NCBI RefSeq assembly: GCF_010731115.1
Contig: NZ_AP022616.1
Coordinates: 4,340,001 to 4,404,000, forward strand
Reading direction: 5' to 3'
From: Mycolicibacterium phocaicum
Lineage (GTDB): Bacteria > Actinomycetota > Actinomycetes > Mycobacteriales > Mycobacteriaceae
Length of the DNA: 64,000 bases
Shown piece by piece: positions 44,054-51,518 of the stretch; position 1 is the first letter of the stretch; the number at the start of each line of letters is the position of its first letter. The notes under the pieces were generated by a model. The model was given only the letters and a program-made list of their open reading frames with translations. It made no database searches and was not told where the DNA came from. The position numbers and the translations under genes were made by a program.

Positions 44054-45250
44054 TTATCCCGCCTGACCTGCCCATTTGTCCAGTGTTGCCCGCGCATCCG
44101 GCCCGGTGGTTCGACGCTGGGCATAGTGCTGTTCCGTCGTGGCCATCTGCGTGTGCGATAACTGCGCCTGTGCGGCCTCGATACCCATGCCGTCGCGGAC
44201 GACCGTGGCCACCGACCGGCGGAAGCTGTGCGGGGTGACCCATCGCAGCGATTCTGGGAGCGCATCGCGTAGTGCGCTGCGGATATTCGACAGGCTGACG
44301 TAGCCGCCGTCACGGGTGGCCAACACTGGCCCGTCCGTTGACGCAGTCCGTCCAAGCAGTTCGGTGAGCACCGTCACCCCGAACTTCGGCAGCAGCACCG
44401 TGTGCGGGTCGGCGTCACCCTTGCGGGCGTCTTGCCGGTGCACCGACTTGCCCGGCACCCGGCCATGGTCGATCACCGTCCCGTTCACAGTGACGGTCGG
44501 CGGATCCCCGAGGAGATCGACATCTTGCCAGCGGATCGCCAGCACTTCCCCAGGTCGCACACCGGTGGCCGCCAGCAGCTCGACGAACGCGGGCAGCATC
44601 GCACCACGCGGCGGGCCGCCGCGGTGATGTGGCTGCGCGTACACCTTGACGGCCTGGCGCACCTGCTCCAGTTCCAGAGCCGTCAGCCCACGGGCCGGCT
44701 TCGGTTCCGCCTTGGCCGGTCTGGTCGCCGCGATGGGGTCGAACCGCACGACGTCGAATCGGGCCGCCATCTGGTACATGCCGGATAGGACGGTGCGCAG
44801 CAGTTCGGATTGCCGCGGCGGCAGGGTCTGTATATGGGTATTGGCGCGGCTGCCCTCGAGTTCGGCGATGCGCAGCGCCCCGAGCTGGTCGTCGCCGTGC
44901 AGGCGCCACACCTGGCGGTACTGCGCTTCGGATTGCGGCTTGATTCCGTCCTCGGTTACCTTTGCCGAAACCCAGGTGTCGAATAGCTCGGAAAGCGTTG
45001 TACGGCCGCTGATTACACCGACAGGAGCGGTGGTCTCCAGCTCGGCTTTGATGCGCCGCAACAGCATTCGACGAGCATCCTCGCTGGAACTGTACGACGT
45101 GGCTTCGCGCTCGCGCAGCTTGCCGGTGTGTAGGCGTACGTAAACGCTTGCGATATAGCGCTTTTGGCTCTTCCCGGCCTCATCTTTGAACTTCTCGACA
45201 CGCTCGGTTATCCGCCCATGCTCACCGGGCTTCATCCGCTGTCTAGGCAT
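44054..45250 (-). CDS. int: Tyrosine-family site-specific integrase
   Basis: A 398-residue phage-type integrase: arm-binding N-terminus, SAM-like core-binding domain (~88-165), catalytic domain ~190-385. Catalytic residues: Arg232 (TGVRPGEV), His341 and Arg344 (HSFRR), His366 (LSHTQ) and nucleophile Tyr376 (TEQHYAQ). It lies next to attL. ATG at 45250 overlaps the end of the repressor gene by 8 bases, so both are transcribed together leftward. It should recombine the tRNA-Thr 3' end. Confidence 0.95.
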   Translation of the reverse strand: MPRQRMKPGEHGRITERVEKFKDEAGKSQKRYIASVYVRLHTGKLREREATSYSSSEDARRMLLRRIKAELETTAPVGVISGRTTLSELFDTWVSAKVTEDGIKPQSEAQYRQVWRLHGDDQLGALRIAELEGSRANTHIQTLPPRQSELLRTVLSGMYQMAARFDVVRFDPIAATRPAKAEPKPARGLTALELEQVRQAVKVYAQPHHRGGPPRGAMLPAFVELLAATGVRPGEVLAIRWQDVDLLGDPPTVTVNGTVIDHGRVPGKSVHRQDARKGDADPHTVLLPKFGVTVLTELLGRTASTDGPVLATRDGGYVSLSNIRSALRDALPESLRWVTPHSFRRSVATVVRDGMGIEAAQAQLSHTQMATTEQHYAQRRTTGPDARATLDKWAGQAG

Positions 45251-45839
45251 GGCTGTCGTCCGCGGGATGTTCGATGCGTAGGTCCACCTCGGCGGTTGGG
45301 ACACTGATTCCAAGTCGCTCACAAATAGCTTTGATCCGACGATTGAGCACAGCTATGTGTTCCGGGTTGTCCATCTCGTCTCTCGTTGCGATCAGCTCGT
45401 CTAGATCGCGCCACTGGTACAGCGTTTCGGTATTCTCTCGCCACTGCGTTTCAGGGTCTTCTGCCGCACCCAAACTATTGTTTCCGAGATAGCTATATAT
45501 CCCCGAAAACCATTGTGCTGCATTGAATCCCGCAGCATTTCGCCCGGGCATAATCTCGAGAGCGCTCTGGTATGGGCCGGGATAGACGAGGTTCACCGGC
45601 GACGTGTTCAATGCAGCCGCGAGGATGATCAATTCGGCTAGGTCAACCTTGCCGGCCCGGTGGTTGCCCTCGATCCGGGCAATTGTCGAGCGCGTGATCG
45701 GATAACCAAGCTCCTTGGTTCGAGCTGACAACTGCACTGCAGTGAGGCCCTGCGCCACTCGAAGGCTGGCGACCGCCTGCCCGAATCGTTTGGACCCGGC
45801 CTCCTGCCACGCCTTCGCGTCCAGGTCAATGTTTGGCAT
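45243..45839 (-). CDS. XRE-family HTH repressor (immunity-type regulator)
   Basis: 198 residues. An XRE helix-turn-helix near the N-terminus (AVASLRVAQGLTAVQLSART, then ITRSTIARIEGNHRA) and LAELIILAAALNTSPVNLVYPG, the usual end of the Cro/CI-like domain. The C-terminal half is helical and acidic with no peptidase Ser-Lys dyad seen, so it is not a LexA-type self-cleaving repressor. ATG at 45839. Divergent from the excisionase gene, with inverted repeats between them. Confidence 0.88.
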   Translation of the reverse strand: MPNIDLDAKAWQEAGSKRFGQAVASLRVAQGLTAVQLSARTKELGYPITRSTIARIEGNHRAGKVDLAELIILAAALNTSPVNLVYPGPYQSALEIMPGRNAAGFNAAQWFSGIYSYLGNNSLGAAEDPETQWRENTETLYQWRDLDELIATRDEMDNPEHIAVLNRRIKAICERLGISVPTAEVDLRIEHPADDSHA

Positions 45840-45870
45840 TGCGCCATCTTCCCGCGATTTGGGCTTGCAT

Positions 45871-45899
45871 GTCCAAACTTTCTGTGCAAGTGTTTGGAC
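45871..45899. promoter_or_regulatory. Operator-like inverted repeat between repressor and excisionase
   Basis: GTCCAAAC (45871-45878) and GTTTGGAC (45892-45899) are perfect inverted repeats 13 bases apart. The right arm contains TTGGAC, which with TATCCG (45917-45922) at 17 bases makes a rightward promoter, so repressor binding would silence the early operon. Confidence 0.6.
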
Positions 45900-45951
45900 T
45901 TGTACGGATGTAGTCGTATCCGTGACGCATAACCAAACACGAGGAGGAGCG

Positions 45952-46161
45952 GTGCCACCCGAATTGCAAGACGAGATCGACAAGCTCAACAGTCGGCTGT
46001 GGCCTGTGGAGGCCGTCATGGAGCGGCTGAGCGTCGGCAGGTCGATGGTGTTCGAGCTGATGGCCAGCGGCCAGTTGCGCAGCACGAAAGTTGGGCGCCG
46101 CCGGCTGGTGTCCGAGGCCGCCATCAATGAGTTTATCGCCCGCATTGACGGTGCGGCCTAG
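45952..46161 (+). CDS. xis: Excisionase-like HTH protein
   Basis: 69 residues. LWPVEAVMERLSVGRSMVFELMASGQLRSTKVGRRRLVS is a MerR-like/excisionase winged helix (DNA-binding 'excisionase family' pattern). GTG at 45952 follows a strong GAGGAGGAG ribosome site. First gene of the rightward operon; the expected partner of the integrase in excision, and perhaps a regulator. Confidence 0.85.
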   Translation: MPPELQDEIDKLNSRLWPVEAVMERLSVGRSMVFELMASGQLRSTKVGRRRLVSEAAINEFIARIDGAA

Positions 46162-46182
46162 ATGAACACCACCCGCGAAAAT

Positions 46183-46214
46183 GCCCCGGCCGGTGCTCGA
46201 ACACCGGCCGGGGC
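46183..46214 (+). terminator. 13-bp GC hairpin downstream of xis
   Basis: GCCCCGGCCGGTG (46183-46195) and CACCGGCCGGGGC (46202-46214) pair around a 6-base loop, 22 bases after the xis stop. It can act as terminator or attenuator separating xis from the downstream genes. Confidence 0.65.
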
Positions 46215-46263
46215 CGAGAACAACCCGTCAGTCGCCAAAACCGAGAAGGAGAAGTTCACCACC

Positions 46264-46605
46264 ATGATGACACCCGACCCGTGGCAGCACCAGACCTGCA
46301 CGTCATGCACGGTGCCCGCAGCCACCACCACCCTTGATCCGTCCACCGGCCTGTGCCAGTTCTGCGCAGACCCCCCACCACCGCTGACCGAAGCCGACCA
46401 GCACCTCGCCGGCGACCCGCTCGTCTACCCGCTGGCCGCGCGTATCGCCCATGGTTCACCGGCGTTCCCGTTGCAGGGCTATTCCTGCTACGTCACCGAG
46501 GTCGACCGCTCCCGCTTCACCATCACCGCGACCCGCCGCGACCCCGAGACCGGCGAGATTGTGAACCGCGAATTCGTCTGCGCCGTCCTGGAGGTCACGG
46601 AATGA
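46264..46605 (+). CDS. Small zinc-ribbon-like protein of the element
   Basis: 113 residues from ATG 46264, which has GAGAAGGAGAAG upstream. TCTSC and LCQFC make a C-x2-C...C-x2-C zinc-ribbon-like knuckle in the first 40 residues, followed by FPLQGYSCYVTEVDRSRFTI and TRRDPETGEIVNREF. The frame is open back to ATG 46162, but that would run through the terminator-like hairpin. Its stop overlaps the next ATG (ATGA). Function unknown. Confidence 0.7.
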   Translation: MMTPDPWQHQTCTSCTVPAATTTLDPSTGLCQFCADPPPPLTEADQHLAGDPLVYPLAARIAHGSPAFPLQGYSCYVTEVDRSRFTITATRRDPETGEIVNREFVCAVLEVTE

Positions 46606-47063
46606 GCCCGAAGAAGACCAAGGTGGTCGACGGCATCGAATACGAGGTGGTCGACATGCCACCGGTGAGCGCCGACGCGCAAACCTCCGTCAAGTTGGCG
46701 GAGGTTTCAGGTACCCACAAGTGCACGCTCGGCTACTCCTGGTGCGACGGCACCACCGACGCGGAAAATTCACACGCCGGGATGATGTACGTCTCGGTCG
46801 ACTCACACCGGGGAGCGCCACTGTCGGTCGGCGTCGGAATCTACTACGACACCAGTTGCTCGGACATCGCCCCGTTCGTCTCGCTGCACATCAACGGCGG
46901 CGACGATTACGACGTCGAGATCAGCCTGTGGCCGAGCGAAGCCGAACAGATCGTGAACCTGCTGCTGCCCGCGATCGAGGACGCCACCCGCGTCACCCTC
47001 GAACGGCTGCCCACGGGGCTCACCGCCGACCTGTTGGCTACCGCCGAGCGGGGAGAGCAATGA
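46602..47063 (+). CDS. Hypothetical protein of the element
   Basis: A 153-residue soluble protein. KCTLGYSWCDGTTDAENSHAG carries two Cys and a His, and VGVGIYYDTSCSDIAPFVSLHI and DVEISLWPSEAEQIVNLLLPAIEDA follow. The pattern recalls DUF6907-type proteins of actinobacterial mobile elements, but I cannot confirm this. It is joined by 4-base overlaps to the genes on both sides. Confidence 0.75.
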   Translation: MSPKKTKVVDGIEYEVVDMPPVSADAQTSVKLAEVSGTHKCTLGYSWCDGTTDAENSHAGMMYVSVDSHRGAPLSVGVGIYYDTSCSDIAPFVSLHINGGDDYDVEISLWPSEAEQIVNLLLPAIEDATRVTLERLPTGLTADLLATAERGEQ

Positions 47064-47278
47064 GACTGTCCGGACCAGTGTTGACCGCGTTGCGACGAGT
47101 ACATGGCGCGCTTGACAACATCTGGCCGCTGCCCGTCGCCGAACGCAGGGCGGCACTGGAAGCGTTGGTGCACAAGGAAACCGACAGTCTCGACCGCGAC
47201 GAGATGCGAGCGCTTGTCTACGCAATTCTCGCACTCATTGAGCGGTACGAACTCGCCCGACGTAGGGGCAAGCAGTGA
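47060..47278 (+). CDS. Small helical protein of the element
   Basis: 72 residues, almost entirely helical: LTALRRVHGALDNIWPLPVA then LDRDEMRALVYAILALIERYELARRRGK. No family recognised. Start and stop overlap the neighbouring genes (ATGA, GTGA), so it belongs to a translationally coupled run. Confidence 0.7.
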   Translation: MRLSGPVLTALRRVHGALDNIWPLPVAERRAALEALVHKETDSLDRDEMRALVYAILALIERYELARRRGKQ

Positions 47279-47631
47279 GTGTGATCCATAAGCAAGGAGG
47301 CCGGCCCGGTTCTCCGGCGTCTCGGCAAGTTTCCTGGTGGCCCGTCCATGAGTTCATTGAAGCCGCTGTAGCGCAGGCTAATTGCGGTCCGCTGCCAACT
47401 CCGGGCACCCCGGCGTGGTGTGCCCTCTCCGACGGCGATCCACGAAAACTGCTGGCCTTGGCTGCTGCCGGCGAACACCACGTACTACGCACGGAGACAG
47501 CACAAGAAATCTGGGCCGAAGCCGCGAAATCCATTGCCGAAAGCCAGGAGTGGGACGCCGTGCGCAGGGACTCACGTCGCCGCGTGCAGGCCACCCGATC
47601 CGGCGCCTACATTCCACGGAGGTCAGCTTGA
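47275..47631 (+). CDS. DUF2742 protein (phiRv1/phiRv2-type early protein)
   Basis: 118 residues. SRQVSWWPVHEFIEAAVAQA, then GTPAWCALSDGDPRKLLALA and GEHHVLRTETAQ are the DUF2742 signature as in Rv1583c and Rv2656c of the M. tuberculosis prophage-like elements. In those elements too it sits just before the ATPase gene. Function unknown. GTG at 47275 overlaps the previous stop; TTG of the next gene overlaps its TGA. Confidence 0.85.
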   Translation: MSVIHKQGGRPGSPASRQVSWWPVHEFIEAAVAQANCGPLPTPGTPAWCALSDGDPRKLLALAAAGEHHVLRTETAQEIWAEAAKSIAESQEWDAVRRDSRRRVQATRSGAYIPRRSA

Positions 47632-49145
47632 GCGACGATGGCGGACAACGCCCGCTGTACTACGACATGCAGGCCCTGCTGGCCGGTGAACTCCCGCCAC
47701 CGCCGCAGCCGGCAATCGGGTGCCGCAACGACGGGCACCACATCTTCTACGTCGAGCAGGTGAACCTGGTGTTCGGCGACCCCGAGACGGGCAAGACGTG
47801 GCTGTGCTTGTGGTGCGGGGCAAGCAAGTTGATCACTGACCAGACATCGAGGGTCGCTGTCATCGACCTGGACCACAATGGGCCAACCGCGACGGCGACA
47901 CGGCTCCTGGCGTTCGGCGTCCCCAAAGAGGTGCTGTCCGACCCGAGTCGCTTCCGGTATGTCGAGCCTGATGACCGGCTGCACATGGCCCAGGTGATCG
48001 CCGACCTGGTCGTCTGGCGCCCGACCGTTGTGATCGTGGACTCGCTCGGCGAGCTGATGCCGCTGTACGGCGCCAACTCCTATTCGGGCGACGACTTCAC
48101 CGATGTGAACGCGCGGGTGCTCAAGCCGTTGGCGAAGGCCGGTGCCGCCGTGCTGGTGATCGACCATCTGTCCAAGGGCGCCGACTCCCGCAACTTCGGC
48201 CCGGTCGGCACAGCAGCCAAGCGTCGGGCCATCGGTGGGGTATCGCTGCGCGTGACCATCAAGGACGCATTCACTCCCGGCTCCGGTGGGGCGGCCTACC
48301 TGAAGGTCAACAAGGACCGCCACGGCGGGCTCCGCGAGCACTGCCCGACCGGTGATCGGGAACCGCTTGCGGGCACCTTCACCATGCGCGTATTTCACGA
48401 TGCACTCACGGGTGAGATCAAGGCCGCCGATGGCACCGAGAACGTCACTGACGACCACGCTCTGAGTGCCAGCCAGGCCCGTGATGTCGCCGCCGATGTT
48501 GCCCTTCTCGAAGCACTTGATCCGCCGCCGCAGTCGAAGCGCGATGTTTGCCAGCGAATGAATTGGGGTGACTCTCGATCACAAACCGCTTTGAAGGCGT
48601 GGCGGGAGTCGACAGGCCGGTCAGCGCCGAAGAATCAACACACGGCGACCACGCAAGGGGGTGGCGGAAATAGTGATTCCGCTGGAACCGGTTCCGGCAC
48701 ACCCGATGTATCAGTTCCAGCGGTTCCAGCACCAATTGTCGACCCCAATATTGGTCTTGAGCTGGGGTTACCGGTCGAATCTGCTGGAACTCACACACGC
48801 CAGGCGAACGCCACCGTCACTGACATCGGATCGCGCCGACCACCATGCTCCAAATGTGAATCCGGCACCGCTCGACCGGACACCGGCAGGTGCGATTTCT
48901 GCACTCGCAAGACAATGACAGCAGGCGACTTTCTCGTTTGCTGGTTCCGTCATCACACCGACCCTGGCGAGTGGGTTCCACCGTTGCGCGTGTACCAGGA
49001 AGCCGAACCTATCGGTTGGAATCGGCACACCGTCATGACGGCAAAGAACAGCCTCCGTGGGGTGATCGAATCCTCCAGCAGGGGCCGGGGGTCGGAATGG
49101 CGACTGGACCCCGCGAGCCACACCAACACCGAGGATGCATCATGA
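47628..49145 (+). CDS. RepA-like AAA ATPase/helicase of the element
   Basis: 505 residues from TTG 47628 (ACGGAGG upstream). The N-terminal RecA/RepA-type ATPase (AAA_25) has the modified Walker A FGDPETGKTW (~51-60), RVAVIDLDHNG, and Walker B VVIVDSLGELM; LVIDHLSKGAD resembles motif H3. A flexible Gly/Ser/Thr/Pro linker (~345-400) leads to a zinc ribbon (CSKCESG...CDFC) and a winged-helix end (WNRHTVMTAKNSL). Probably unwinds DNA for replication of the excised element. Counterparts are Rv1582c and Rv2655c. Confidence 0.85.
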   Translation: MSDDGGQRPLYYDMQALLAGELPPPPQPAIGCRNDGHHIFYVEQVNLVFGDPETGKTWLCLWCGASKLITDQTSRVAVIDLDHNGPTATATRLLAFGVPKEVLSDPSRFRYVEPDDRLHMAQVIADLVVWRPTVVIVDSLGELMPLYGANSYSGDDFTDVNARVLKPLAKAGAAVLVIDHLSKGADSRNFGPVGTAAKRRAIGGVSLRVTIKDAFTPGSGGAAYLKVNKDRHGGLREHCPTGDREPLAGTFTMRVFHDALTGEIKAADGTENVTDDHALSASQARDVAADVALLEALDPPPQSKRDVCQRMNWGDSRSQTALKAWRESTGRSAPKNQHTATTQGGGGNSDSAGTGSGTPDVSVPAVPAPIVDPNIGLELGLPVESAGTHTRQANATVTDIGSRRPPCSKCESGTARPDTGRCDFCTRKTMTAGDFLVCWFRHHTDPGEWVPPLRVYQEAEPIGWNRHTVMTAKNSLRGVIESSSRGRGSEWRLDPASHTNTEDAS

Positions 49146-49354
49146 CTGAATACGAACGCTTGACCGCTTTCGCTCGCCTGCTCTCGGATGTATCGGCGGC
49201 ACTGCGGATGAAGGGCCGCACCGAGGCCGCCGACATCCTGCACGCCGAAGCCGTCCACTTCGCCACCGAGCGCGACATCGCCAGAGCGGTGGCCGACGCC
49301 GAACTCGACACTCCGATGCAGACGGTCGACCTCGGCCGATTGTCCGACGACTGA
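49142..49354 (+). CDS. Small hypothetical protein of the element
   Basis: 70 residues, acidic and helical: FARLLSDVSAALRMKGRTEAADILHAEAVHFATERDI. The ATG overlaps the TGA of the ATPase gene. No family recognised; small helical proteins at this place may be replication accessories or antitoxin-like. Confidence 0.65.
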   Translation: MTEYERLTAFARLLSDVSAALRMKGRTEAADILHAEAVHFATERDIARAVADAELDTPMQTVDLGRLSDD

Positions 49355-49392
49355 GATACGCTTAGGACACAACCAAATCGGAGTAGTGCCGC

Positions 49393-49572
49393 GTGACAGG
49401 GCGAAACCCATTGCGCGGAGGGGCGAAACGCAAACTTCATATTGCCGGGAGGGCGACACCCACCGGAGTCTGTAACGAAACCCTCATCAACGTGAGGCAG
49501 TCGTTACCACGCGAAAACTGGTTACCACCAACACTTTTCGGGCTCTGGGAGGGGCTCACAACATGGCAATGA
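49393..49572 (+). CDS. Possible 59-residue ORF overlapping the capsid start
   Basis: GTG at 49393 (GGAG 9 bases upstream) opens a 59-codon frame rich in Arg/Pro/Trp (NWLPPTLFGLWEGLTTW) that ends 10 bases inside the capsid gene. It may be a small coupled gene or just the capsid leader. The same stretch carries three GGGCGAMAC repeats. Confidence 0.25.
   Translation: MTGRNPLRGGAKRKLHIAGRATPTGVCNETLINVRQSLPRENWLPPTLFGLWEGLTTWQ
49399..49459 (+). repeat. Three direct GGGCGA(A/C)AC repeats upstream of capsid
   Basis: GGGCGAAAC at 49399-49407, GGGCGAAAC at 49421-49429 and GGGCGACAC at 49451-49459, same orientation, 22 and 30 bases apart. Could be iterons of a replication origin near the RepA-like gene, or protein-binding sites controlling the capsid gene. 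Confidence 0.4.
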
Positions 49573-50699
49573 AATCTCTTGCAACAGAACTCATGGAGCG
49601 CCGTAGCGTTCTCATCAACGAAGCCCGCGCAATCGCCCAGCGCGGCGTAGACGCGAAACGCGACCTCACCGAAACAGAGCAATCCGACTTCGATCAGCGC
49701 ATCGCAGACGCCAACGCACTCGAGGCCCGCGCCAAGGAGATTCACGACGGCGAGCAGCGCGCTCACGAACTCGACGAGTCGTTCCGCAACGTCACCGGCG
49801 CATACCCAGGGCAGCCCAGCGCATCCGGCTGCCCGTCTCTGCTGGTGTCCCGCGACAACATCGCCAAGCACGCCGAAGCACTGCGCGAAGGCCGCGTATT
49901 CGGCGCCGTCGAAGAGGGCCGCGCCCTGGTGCAGGTCAACCCGTCCGCCGCCAACGCGTTGGGTGGCCCGCAAGCATGGGCGCAGATCGGCCCACGCGAA
50001 CCCATGCACCTGATCCGCTTCGCCGGCATCCCCGTGCAGACCCTTACCGGTGTGTCCGCAGTGATGCCCGCTTTCACCCTGCCGGCCAGCGCCGCCGGGG
50101 TGAACGAGTCCACCGCGCACGGCGAATACGACTCGGTGGTGGACGTGCCGCTGTCAGCGCTGCGGTACGGCCGTTGGACGTCCGTCTCGGCGGCCTCAGG
50201 CCAGTTCGACAGCCTCAGTGGAATCGCCAACTTGCACAGCGTCGGTATCGCCAAGGACCTCGACAAGAAGGTCGTCGGTGATATCCAGACCGCCGCGGGC
50301 ACTCCGGTGACCTACGCCGCCGATATCGCCGGCAACGTGCGTAAGAGCCTGCTGACGGTCTCGGCCGCGGTGCTCGTCCCGGTCGACCAGCTCGTCATCT
50401 TCGGCACCCCGGGCGACATCGCGCTGCTCGGCGACACCACGCCCGCCAACGGCCCCGACGTCGGGTCTGTTACCGAGCGGTTCAACGGCGCCCGTCTCTA
50501 TGCCACTAACGACGCCACCGCCGGCCAGGTGACGATCTTCGACCCGGCCTCGTTCCTCGTGTTCATGAGCCAACTGCAGTCGGCGTCAACCATCGATCCG
50601 AAGGACGGCAGCAACTCGTTCGGAAGCTGGTTGCACTCGACCGGCGTCGGCCAGGGCCTCACCGGCTCCGCGCAGGCCGTCGACACCGTCAGCCCGTAG
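49563..50699 (+). CDS. HK97-fold phage major capsid protein
   Basis: 378 residues. The N-terminal ~80 residues are a charged coiled coil (LMERRSVLINEARAIAQRGV; FDQRIADANALEARAKEIHDG), the delta/scaffold domain normally removed by a prohead protease. Then comes a capsid body: FTLPASAAGVNESTAHGEYDSV, VPVDQLVIFGTPGD and the C-terminal FDPASFLVFMSQL. Length is normal and no frame break is seen. GGGAGGGG lies ~9 bases before ATG 49563. No protease gene is present, so the delta domain would need helper cleavage or stay on. Confidence 0.88.
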   Translation: MAMKSLATELMERRSVLINEARAIAQRGVDAKRDLTETEQSDFDQRIADANALEARAKEIHDGEQRAHELDESFRNVTGAYPGQPSASGCPSLLVSRDNIAKHAEALREGRVFGAVEEGRALVQVNPSAANALGGPQAWAQIGPREPMHLIRFAGIPVQTLTGVSAVMPAFTLPASAAGVNESTAHGEYDSVVDVPLSALRYGRWTSVSAASGQFDSLSGIANLHSVGIAKDLDKKVVGDIQTAAGTPVTYAADIAGNVRKSLLTVSAAVLVPVDQLVIFGTPGDIALLGDTTPANGPDVGSVTERFNGARLYATNDATAGQVTIFDPASFLVFMSQLQSASTIDPKDGSNSFGSWLHSTGVGQGLTGSAQAVDTVSP

Positions 50700-50884
50700 T
50701 GACTGACCCTCGTTTCGGTGCCGGTCCACCCGCAGACGACGGGTGGCCGGAAACCGACGGATGGGCCGACGACCGCGAGCAGCAAGCGCAGTCGTGGACG
50801 AGCCGCATCCAGAAGCAACTAGGCGACTGGTTCGGCACCGCCGAACAGCACCAGAACCCCACACCCGACTGGTTCAACCCCTAG
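50699..50884 (+). CDS. Small Trp/Asp-rich protein after capsid
   Basis: 61 residues, acidic with six tryptophans (DDGWPETDGWADD, SWTSRIQKQLGDWFG, PDWFNP). GTG overlaps the capsid TAG by one base. Position after capsid suggests a virion or head-completion accessory, but no family was recognised. Confidence 0.65.
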   Translation: MTDPRFGAGPPADDGWPETDGWADDREQQAQSWTSRIQKQLGDWFGTAEQHQNPTPDWFNP

Positions 50885-50887
50885 ACC

Positions 50888-50989
50888 ATGTGCCGGGGCG
50901 TCAAACCCCGCGTTTCGTTTCTCTTCGAGGGCAAGGCCAGTCACGACGGCCAGTGTGAAGGCCAGAGCTGGACCTGCGCCCCGGCACAT
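50888..50989 (+). ncRNA. Candidate structured RNA closed by a 13-bp inverted repeat
   Basis: ATGTGCCGGGGCG (50888-50900) and CGCCCCGGCACAT (50977-50989) are perfect inverted repeats enclosing 76 bases that include GGCC/CTGG-type internal complementarity. A TTTTTT run follows at 51007-51012. It could be a terminator-linked RNA, a packaging or replication signal. No reading frame in it looks like a gene. Confidence 0.4.
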
Positions 50990-51321
50990 ACCCACAGGTC
51001 AGGCGATTTTTTGAGCGGCAAACACGCAGGTGACACCACCAGTGTTGCGTATCTCTCCCCGAAATTTTTTTCCACAAGCTCGAAGTTGCCGGTATGTCGC
51101 CGGATTACCCCAGACCCGGCCAGAATCTCCAGACTCCGTACATCCTGCGAAAGGAACATTGGCGCAGTAGCTTCGGCTGGCCTACTCCGCATTTTCCCCG
51201 TAAAAACGCCCGCGACACGCCGCGAATCTGGGTGAATCGACACGGACGCACCTGTTGCCAATCATGTTGGTGTGCAACACGTTAACGCACTATCGCGGGC
51301 TTCGGCGGACGCTTCGGCCTT
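50990..51321 (+). other. Non-coding right end of the element
   Basis: About 330 bases without a convincing gene. It is AT-richer (TTTTTT at 51007, AAATTTTTTT at 51062) and carries the right copy of the arm-type repeat TTTCCCCGTAAAAAC (51193-51207), so it is probably the P' arm of the attachment site. Confidence 0.55.
51193..51207 (+). repeat. Right candidate integrase arm-type site
   Basis: TTTCCCCGTAAAAAC, the partner of 44032-44046; same orientation, one mismatch in 15. Lies about 115 bases from the attR core. Confidence 0.5.
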
Positions 51322-51360
51322 ATGAATAGGTCAGGGGTTCGATTCCCCTGGGTGGCTCCA
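51322..51360 (+). repeat. attR core, 39-bp direct repeat
   Basis: A second copy of the tRNA-Thr 3' segment (43931-43969). Only the anticodon-stem-to-CCA part is present, so this is an attachment-site scar and not a tRNA gene. Confidence 0.93.
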
Positions 51361-51518
51361 CAACTTTCGGGTCGACCCTGCATCTGAGCACGCCTGAATT
51401 CGTACTGTGTCTGCGCGGGCGCAATCTCTGCGCGCTGCGCGCCGCCTAATTCACTGCGAGTTCACAGGCTCGTCGCCGGTAAAATCGGTACCGAAGTCGA
51501 CCTGGGGGAGGAACGGCA

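Larger units (their letters stand above)
43931..51360. mobile_element. 7.4-kb integrated satellite/mini-prophage element at tRNA-Thr
   Basis: Bounded by the 39-bp repeats. Content in order: tyrosine integrase and repressor (minus), then excisionase, four small early genes including a DUF2742 protein, RepA-like ATPase, a small gene, HK97-type capsid and a Trp-rich 61-residue protein (plus). The order resembles phiRv1/phiRv2 of M. tuberculosis (integrase, excisionase, DUF2742, ATPase, ..., capsid) but terminase and prohead protease genes are missing. No portal, tail or lysis genes are visible. Best described as a phage satellite-like or decayed prophage element. Confidence 0.9.

Noticed and set aside
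46162..46263. N-terminal extension of the zinc-ribbon gene back to ATG 46162
   Set aside because: It would translate through a 13-bp GC hairpin and lacks a ribosome site; ATG 46264 has a clear GGAG site. Left open as an alternative.
50888..51235. 115-codon frame at the right end of the element
   Set aside because: Starts inside the 13-bp inverted repeat, has no ribosome site and runs through AT-rich att arm sequence; the composition is not protein-like.
51322..51360. Second tRNA-Thr gene
   Set aside because: Only the 3' half is present; the acceptor 5' strand, D-arm and half of the anticodon arm are missing. It is the attR scar.
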